Below, in pieces: positions 57,461-64,000 of a DNA stretch of 64,000 bases. A program made the position numbers and the translations under genes. The stretch's first letter is position 1. Every line of letters starts with the position of its first letter. This DNA is from Monilinia fructicola. Lineage: Eukaryota > Ascomycota > Leotiomycetes > Helotiales > Sclerotiniaceae. The notes beneath the pieces were generated by a model, which had not been told where the DNA came from, did not search any database, and was given only the letters and a program-made list of their open reading frames with translations. The stretch covers positions 687,501-751,500 of the forward strand of contig VICG01000006.1 of NCBI GenBank assembly GCA_008692225.1, given 5' to 3'.

Positions 57461-59542
57461 ACGAATATATGGACTTTGTTCCAGGTGGTTTGCGAAGGTA
57501 TTCTCCATGCTTCAGGAGTGATGGAAAGTGTGCAGACTTAATTTGCGATAATCGTGTACCCTTCCGAAGGGCTCGTTAAGATTGGCATGGTCTATGGTAT
57601 TACAATATCTGTACTAGCGCCAAGAAGCTGGCACTGCTCATTCCAACCTTTTTCGCGCCATTTTTTCAGGAGTGCCTTGATCTTCCAGTTTTGCCGTCAA
57701 GGTAACCTCAGTGGGACGAGGATGGTATTAACTTGGAAGATGCCTCATGATCATCAGGAACTTCTCCATGAGCAATGCTGGTTGGTTTCTTCGAGCCTCT
57801 CTCCGTACATCTACTCACGTAGTACGCTGTTCTTTGTGATCACATCGACCCCTCACCATTGCGGATCAACAAGAAAAGAGACACAACTTCATTAGCAACG
57901 TATGACAGGGAAAGGGTCATGGCCTGGCGGAGACTTTTGAAAGCGTTGGGATTTGACACCTCAGATTTTTGTGACTCGGGAACTAGAAATGTGAATATGG
58001 AAAAATGATGGGTAGACTCACGAGACGTCTCGGTTATTTGAGCAAGAATCGACGCGGTGAAAACCCCCAAGCTATGGAGTCCAAGTAAGTGTTGCCCTTG
58101 CAATCAATGACGGAAGCCTGTATATTTTGCCGAGTTGGACAAAGTAGAGCTGGAAAGGAGGCGCAAAACTGCGATTGGTTAGAAATGGGAGGAAAGACAC
58201 GGCCAGGTCGATGTTGTTGAAAATTGTTCGGTACTGGCGGAAACAGCCAATTCTCAGGCTGGTATGGCTGATCACGCTAGAACTGATAGAACTCGGATGG
58301 AAAACTTTCTCGCGGAGTATTCGGTATCATAATCGCAGGCTAAGACTAGCCTCGTGCTTTTTCCATATCGCCTCATCTAGAGTATTTACTACCATAAGGT
58401 TATTGACACTCTACATGTAAGTGAAAATGTAGGGCGGTTAGGGGGGGGGCTAAATAGATATGTCTCGATGGCTCGAACTTAACATATTCTAACCCAAGTA
58501 TTTAGTTGCCATACTAGCTATGAGTCTGTTGGTCCCTTGGCCGTATAACGCAGCTTATCAATAAAATCCGAAGATGGACTTTGTGTCGCGCGGGAACGCG
58601 AGAATCATGAGCCGTCAAACGTTCCATCTTCCGTCCTGGTGCTCCAAGGCATGTGACGAATCGTCTCGAGCGGCTGCACCTTTTGGAAGGAACTCAGCAT
58701 AAATACCCGTTGAAGCCAAAAATGCAAGTTTCCACGCGAATAAGCGGGGACTTCGCGTAGACGCCGTGGGATACATAATACCGATGGTGGCGTTGACCTC
58801 GCCTGGGCTACGGGGGCTAGCTGATGCGGGTAAATTGGCGAGACCCTTGATTCCTTCATCATGCTCATACCCTCGCAAGCCTATTGGCCGGCATCGCAAT
58901 GAGGTCTTTTGGCATGCTGATAGTTTCATTACAACGCTTACACCCATGCCCTCTCGAGCTTTTCAGAAAGGGAATTGTTCGATGCTATCTCTAGCCCGTT
59001 TTCACTCGGGAACGGCATGGTGAAATGTTTTGAGGTGGGTGGTAAACACGACATCGTCAATGATGAAAGAAAGAGTATTGGAGGGTAGGCAGGTCTTTCA
59101 CGGGAGATCGTTTTGTGTCGTTACCTCATTATGCGATCGTGACACGCATGTTACTACTCGGGTATGCGAATTGTTCTTCGGGTTTCAGTGGGGCTGCGCT
59201 TTCTTTTGAGTTTAGAGTACAAATCGGTCTAGATAGGACGAGCCTGTTAAGGAATTTGGTAGGGAGCCCAACTCTTTCAAATGTTTGAGAAGGGAGATTG
59301 GTCAGGTGCAGATTTACAACGGAACGAAACGAAAACGAAAGGTGTGTAGCAGTCTCGTGGAGAGCTATATGAGAAAAGATGTATACAGATGGGCTTGAAT
59401 TTAGTGACTGTGTAAGTGACGATCAGGACAATAGAGCGTGAAAAATAGAGCTCTCGATACAAATGCTGAAGAGCCTCGTTTGGAATGACTAATACTCAGA
59501 TACCTGCATCCTTCATAGCTCATGATCTCTTGCATGCATTCC
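57461..59542. other. Gene-poor decayed region
   Basis: Open frames of 60-113 codons on both strands have no recognised domain. The stretch 58590-58990 is unusually GC-rich for the area and open on both strands (minus 58615-58947, plus 58766-59023) but without known motif. A G9 run lies at about 58441. Confidence 0.4.
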
Positions 59543-60468
59543 TCAATAATCATCCCGTTTTAACCAAGGCTTGCAGCCCTCGTATAATTTTCCCAGAGCC
59601 TCCTCCATTTCTACCAACCGTGATAAGATTTTTGCATCGATCCTTTTCATCATTTGCAGTGTGGCAACGATGAAGAAATCGGGGTATGAAGCTATCACGT
59701 TTCGTCTCTGTTAGTGACTAGCTCCGTTCTCGATCTAGGCTCAAGATTTAGTTTAGGGACTTACGAGTATCTCCTTCGATAAAGGGTCCGCTCTCAGCCT
59801 CTAGCAATTTCCCCAATTCTCGGACAATCGGCTTAGCATCTTCCCAGCATTTCTCGCCTCCCTCTTTCTTCCCGTACTCGGATAAAGGCATGCCGACTCT
59901 TTCTTTTCGCGTTTCTTCGAAATAGGCACGTGATGAGTCGTTCAAAAGTTCTGTAGCGAGAAGAGGCATCCATAGTGGACGGATTGAGAGCTGGAGTTTG
60001 GGAATAAGGTCTTCGACTTGGGAGAGACGAGGAGAGGCGATTTGGAGAGGAAGATTGGGATAGGAAGTTTCAAGGGTGGTGGCAATGGAGTTTGAGTCTT
60101 GCTGATAAGTGGAATCAGGAAGACGGATTGTGGGGATTGTGTAGGGTATACCAGTTGAGTTTGGAGCGATACCGCTGCGTGAAGAAGGTGAGCTGATAGG
60201 GTGGTTGGAAGTGGGATGGGGGGTTCACAAACAGGGACTTGAATGTTGGTGTTATATCTGGATATTCAATCCAGATTGTCTTGTAAGGGATCTCTTTGTA
60301 ATTTAGAAGTAAACGTGCTTGGATATATTAGCTTGGGAAAGTCACTGCTGACAGACCGAGTCACGTACTCTTCAAAGCATTGTGTGACCAGCTGGCACAG
60401 TGCCCTCTGCTGGCGAGATCATAGAGAATTATCTCGGGGCTGCTTGTCTGGCTGCGAGCTTGAGGCAT
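59543..60468 (-). CDS. Glutathione S-transferase-like protein
   Basis: Four exons on the minus strand chain cleanly. Exon 1 starts MPQARSQTSSPEIILYDLAS and ends HNALKS; exon 2 gives ARLLLNYKEIPYKTIWIEYP then DITPTFKSL; exon 3 (acceptor near 60180) gives GIAPNSTGIPYTIPTIRLPD, SNSIATTLETSYPNLPLQIA and FEETRKERVGMPLSEYGKKE; exon 4 gives SYPDFFIVATLQMMKRIDAK and ends WLKRDDY at 59543. The thioredoxin-fold N-terminal pattern (YDL, N-Y-K-E-I-P-Y-K-T, Y-T-I-P-T-I, S-x-x-I-A) is that of fungal GSTs; the C-terminal helical domain follows. No catalytic Cys or Ser is apparent in the first loop, so activity is inferred. The middle frame alone looks like an anonymous 73-codon frame. Confidence 0.85.
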
Positions 60469-61006
60469 GTTTGTGTGCGTTGGAGAAATGTCTGGAAAGT
60501 TAGATAGCGGTGTATTTTATGATTATTATTATTTGATTTTGTGAACTTGAGAGTGGACTTGAACTTGTCCATCAACCCCGCATTTTGATGACGGCAATCT
60601 TTGAATGTTGACTTATTATTTCGTCATAACCTTACCACAGGGGGTGTGGGATTGGAGGATTTCGAATATACTCGAGAAGAAAATTGCAGCCTCAAATTAC
60701 AATCGTCGTGCTTTATATATTGGTTGACTGACAGTTATCAATTCAGTGAACACTCTCATCTTCAATCATCCAAGAAGAGGAAGATGCGGAAGGTATAGTT
60801 CAATAGACAACGGGAAATTGATGGCATGTTGAGTATCACGTGTCAGGTCGTGCATTTAAGGTTTAGCATGATTCTCCCGCCATCAGCCATCAGCCATTTT
60901 AGATTTTAGCTTCCAGTTTGGGCATCAACCCATCTTTCTTCCCATCGTAACATCGAAACTCTATTGACAACACCACCATAGCCAAAGCTTTACAAACTCT
61001 TTCATT
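60469..61006. promoter_or_regulatory. Divergent promoter region, GST-like / DIB1
   Basis: A 538-base interval between two divergent starts. A plus frame at 60601-60798 is unsupported. CATCAGCCATCAGCC near 60880 is a short direct repeat just before the DIB1 leader. Confidence 0.45.
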
Positions 61007-61601
61007 ATGGGTTCCGTCGTTCTTCCCCCCATCTCGTCACCGGCTGGCATGTTGACCAGGCTATCATGTCTGAAGAGGAGAGACTTGTTGTAATTCGCTT
61101 CGGGCGCGACATTGATCCTGACTGTATGCGTCAGGATGAAGTACTTTACAGTACGTGCTATCTCACTAAACTACCCTCCTTTTCTTCTCAGATATTCTGT
61201 TGGTTCACAAGCTAACCAAACCCCACTAGAGGTTGCCGAATTAGTGAAAAACTTTGCCGTCATCTACGTCTGCGACATCGATCAAGTCCCCGATTTCAAA
61301 ACCATGTACGAATTATATGATCCCGTCACGACCATGTTCTTCTTTCGCAATAAACATATGATGTGCGATTTTGGAACGGGTAACAACAATAAGCTGAACT
61401 GGGTGCTGGAGGATAAGCAGGAGATGATTGATATTATTGAGACGATTTATAAGGGTGCGAAGAAGGGTAGAGGTTTGGTTGTTAGTCCTAAGGGTACGTT
61501 TACTTTACTTCTCTCTCTTTGGGTTTGAGGGGCTGCACGGTTGAGTTTGAGGAAGGATGTTAACTTTGGGATAGACTATTCGACCAGGTACCGATACTGA
61601 G
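61007..61601 (+). CDS. DIB1: U5 snRNP protein DIB1/DIM1, with a frame break at a C6 run
   Basis: Exons 61007-61150, 61230-61493 and 61576-61601. Seen: MGSVVLP, then HLVTGWHVDQAIMSEEERLV, VIRFGRDIDPDCMRQDEVLY, KNFAVIYVCDIDQVPDFKTM, FFFRNKHMMCDFGTGNNNKL, KQEMIDIIETIYKGAKKGRG and the invariant end DYSTRYRY. This thioredoxin-like 17 kDa protein is an essential part of the U4/U6.U5 tri-snRNP. Odd: the start codon frame and the H-L-V-T-G-W frame are separated by one base at the C run 61025-61030; the exon sum is 434 bases, one short of a multiple of three. One more C, or two fewer, would give the usual N-terminus. For an essential gene a sequence error is the likeliest cause. Confidence 0.88.
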
Positions 61602-62710
61602 GTGCTTGCTTTTCCCTGTTACTCATTTTCTAATGGAATTTTGAGATTTCCGGGAAAGCGGAGAACAGATGCAACTTATTTTACTTTTAACAAGAACCTT
61701 CGGGCAAAAACTTGTAGGCTGCATCTGGTTATTGTTACTCCATGACTACATTTAATAGGTGCCGATGGTGGATTGATCTGGGCAAGGATAGATTCAAGGG
61801 AATGAAAAGGGTTGGTCTCACACAATGAACTTTTGTTATCATATTCGACGATGCTAATGCTGCTTAAAGTATGTGAACTTTCCCAAGATCAAATGGTAAG
61901 TCGGGGTCTGCCTTTCCTGGTGATGAATATTCAGATTGTGGAATCTTTCTCCGTAAGATTTTCGTTATTAATTTTGCACAGAAATCATACTTTCTTTTTA
62001 AATATCTCTCTAAGTTGGCATGCACACTGCCAAGCGGGCAGTGATGCATCATTGTGTAGCTTATGATAGACATACTGCACCCTGTCACAGCACAGCTTTT
62101 ACTGGCTTGATGCAGTGTTCGCAAATTTGAATAACACGAATTAATCTCGAATCTTACAGCTCACGTAGAAAACTCTATGTGAGTCGAAATACTATAAAAT
62201 CTGTGTTGTATTCGGATGCTCAACCGAACATCCGAAAATACTTTATCCCCACCGGAAAAATCATTGAAGGTTGTTTAATACCCCTCTTTATTCAGTTCCA
62301 CATCACTAGAGCTTGCATCTTTTCATCAAAACTTGAGGATTACGCTATAGAATTGATTATCGAGATTAGCTTGAGATTGTTCTACACCTAATTGACTACC
62401 AATTTTTACCTCTTTAGATGCGGAGGCACACATTCCGCTTCGGTTAAAGTGGGAAGTGGGATTTTCACTTTCAAAATTAGCCAAGTACAAAGATTTCTAC
62501 CATCTCTCAGGTCCAATATGCTAGGTGACCTTTTTGAAAGATCTATGTCAATCATTCCACAAAGTGCTTGTCCGGTAATATACCAAGCAATTCAGGAGCC
62601 TTATGATAGATCCGGGGGGGTAGAGGAAGGTCTGTAGTCTTTAAAAGAGCCTTTGATATTCCTCTCCTGTATGGACCACAGCTCCCAAAAAAAGGTAATC
62701 GATCCTCAGG
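61602..62710. other. Intergenic; no gene seen
   Basis: Plus frames at 61812, 62179 and 62392 show no domain. AT-rich; right end is promoter of the GH5 gene, with a TTAAAAG TATA-like word near 62641. Confidence 0.4.
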
Positions 62711-63994
62711 ATGAAGTTTTTACTTACTGCCCTCGTTTCCCTCCTCCCTTTGACCACGGCTCTTCCCCTAATTTCATCAGATTCTTCCATTGCACAACCC
62801 AGTCCAATCTATTCATTTTCACGTAGTGGTAGTAATGCCAAAGTAGCTGGTCGCTTGTTCAACATTGATGGGAAAGTCAAATATTTTGCAGGCACAAATG
62901 CTTGGTGGCTTGCACATCTCTCATCTAACAACGATGTCGATATCTCTCTCTCACAAATTGCCGATACCGGTTACAAAGTTATACGTGTATGGGGCTTCGG
63001 CGATGCAAACACTCCACCACCTTCGACCAATACCGATCCAAACCTTGTTTATTTCCAAATCCTCAATTCTACTGGGGCATATCTAAATTTTGGAGCAGAT
63101 GGTCTTGAAAGATTGGATTACGTGGTCCATGCAGCATCTAATTATGGTCTAAAGCTAGTGCTCAACTTTGTAAACAATTGGAGTGACTATGGTGGAATCG
63201 CTGCCTATACTAATGCTTTCAATTGTTCTTCGACATCCTTTTATACTGACGCCACCTGCCAAAAGGTTTATAAGAACTATGTCAAAACAATTGTCACCCG
63301 CTACCGCTCCAGCACCTCTATTTTCGCCTGGGAACTCGGCAATGAACCCCGCTGTCACGGCTGCAATACCTCTGTTCTCACAAAATGGGCTACAGATATA
63401 TCTACCTACATCAAATCACTAGATGCGAATCATTTGGTTACGTTAGGTGATGAAGGTTGGCTCACACCAGCAGATGGAATTGGGATGGAAGTTATGCGTA
63501 TGGAGGCGGGGAGGGCATCGATTGGGTGGCGAATTTAAAAATTAAGACGTTGGATTATGGGGTTTTCCATTTGTATCCAAATAGCTGGGGTACAACTATA
63601 CATGGGGACATGAGTGGATCAAACAGCATGACAATGTAGGGAAGGAGTTTGGGAAAACCGGTTGTTTTGGAGGAATATGGGACGCCGTTTTCCGTATAAT
63701 CATATAGAGACCGAGGGGGCCTTGGTACGTTTCTTCTATCCTGTTTCAGTGTATTGTTTGCCCCAGAAAGTTTGAGGTATAAAGTATGGGACAATGAGAC
63801 TAACCAGGTCATTTCACAGGCAAGCAACAGTACTCAAATCGGGAATAGCCGCAGACCAGATCTGGCAATTTGGGCCCAATGGGACGAGTGTGCAAGCAGA
63901 GAGTTTCGGTGATGTTAATACGATTTATTTCAAGACTCCGGAGTATGCTACGCTTGGAACTGGTCATGCTAGGGCTATGTTGAAGAAGGTTTGA
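62711..63994 (+). pseudogene. GH5 (subfamily 7-like) endo-1,4-beta-mannanase with three frame breaks
   Basis: Seen: a signal peptide (MKFLLTALVSLLPLTTALP), then AGRLFNIDGKVKYFAGTNAW, TGYKVIRVWGFGDANTPPP, LVLNFVNNWSDYGG, and the acid/base motif WELGNEPRC around residue 218, all in one frame to 63484. Coding sense then switches at G3 63482-63484 to [20 protein letters not shown] and [13 protein letters not shown], again at G4 63597-63600 to [20 protein letters not shown], and again at A4 63654-63657 to KPVVLEEYGTPFS, which holds the nucleophile Glu. After an intron (about 63695-63829) QATVLKSGIAADQIWQFGPN leads to a stop at 63994. Known: secreted GH5_7 enzymes cut beta-mannan in plant cell walls. 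Either a decaying gene or homopolymer errors. Confidence 0.85.
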
Positions 63995-64000
63995 TTGAGG

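Noticed and set aside
58615..58947. 110-codon minus frame in a GC-richer patch
   Set aside because: Open on both strands because of base composition; no motif recognised.

Overview
The window reads as nuclear DNA of a filamentous ascomycete. Genes carry short introns of about 45 to 120 nt with GTAAGT-like donors, a nuclear tRNA-Asp has a short intron, and the families present (fungal rhodopsin-domain membrane protein, Zn2Cys6 regulator, APSES factor Mbp1, BMS1, DIB1) are typical of Pezizomycotina. A Leotiomycete such as Sclerotiniaceae is favoured by overall gene flavour, but this is inference; nothing in the sequence names the species.

Layout. 0-2.3 kb: a short, probably broken RBR-type ubiquitin ligase and a MAPEG membrane protein. 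2.3-7.5 kb: a decayed zone with a Ty3/gypsy Gag-protease relic and an MFS transporter relic, ending in tRNA-Asp(GTC). 8-13.5 kb: rhodopsin-domain membrane protein, SAM methyltransferase and an APC-family permease. 14.5-20.3 kb: a divergent pair, an AAA ATPase and a DUF7708-like protein with an in-frame TGA. 20.8-22.9 kb: GNAT acetyltransferase and a LYR protein whose frame breaks at an A8 run. 23.3-25.7 kb: an AT-rich island of simple repeats and two TA-flanked inverted-repeat elements. 26-28.7 kb: the Mbp1-type cell-cycle factor. 29.9-34.6 kb: a small alpha/beta-barrel-like protein, a Zn2Cys6 regulator and an alpha/beta hydrolase lacking its nucleophile serine. 35.4-39.2 kb: kynureninase and indoleamine 2,3-dioxygenase head to head. 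39.2-40.3 kb: a diverged direct repeat. 40.6-47.6 kb: MDR dehydrogenase, BMS1 and a DUF1275 membrane protein. 49.6-54.6 kb: an isocitrate-lyase/PEP-mutase superfamily lyase, a tiny I9-type inhibitor and a mitochondrial PDK/BCKDK-type kinase. 54.9-58.5 kb: relics carrying two copies of a fungal STAND N-terminal domain. 59.5-64 kb: a GST-like protein, the spliceosomal protein DIB1 and a GH5 mannanase with three frame breaks.

Functionally the clearest unit is the kynureninase/IDO pair, two non-consecutive steps of tryptophan catabolism and de novo NAD synthesis sharing one promoter region. BMS1 (ribosome assembly), DIB1 (U5 snRNP) and Mbp1 (G1/S transcription) are core housekeeping genes interspersed with fast-evolving accessory genes. 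No wholly new system could be demonstrated; the best leads are the AAA/DUF7708 divergent pair, the TA-flanked foldback elements, and the repeated single-base frame breaks at homopolymers, which may be assembly errors.
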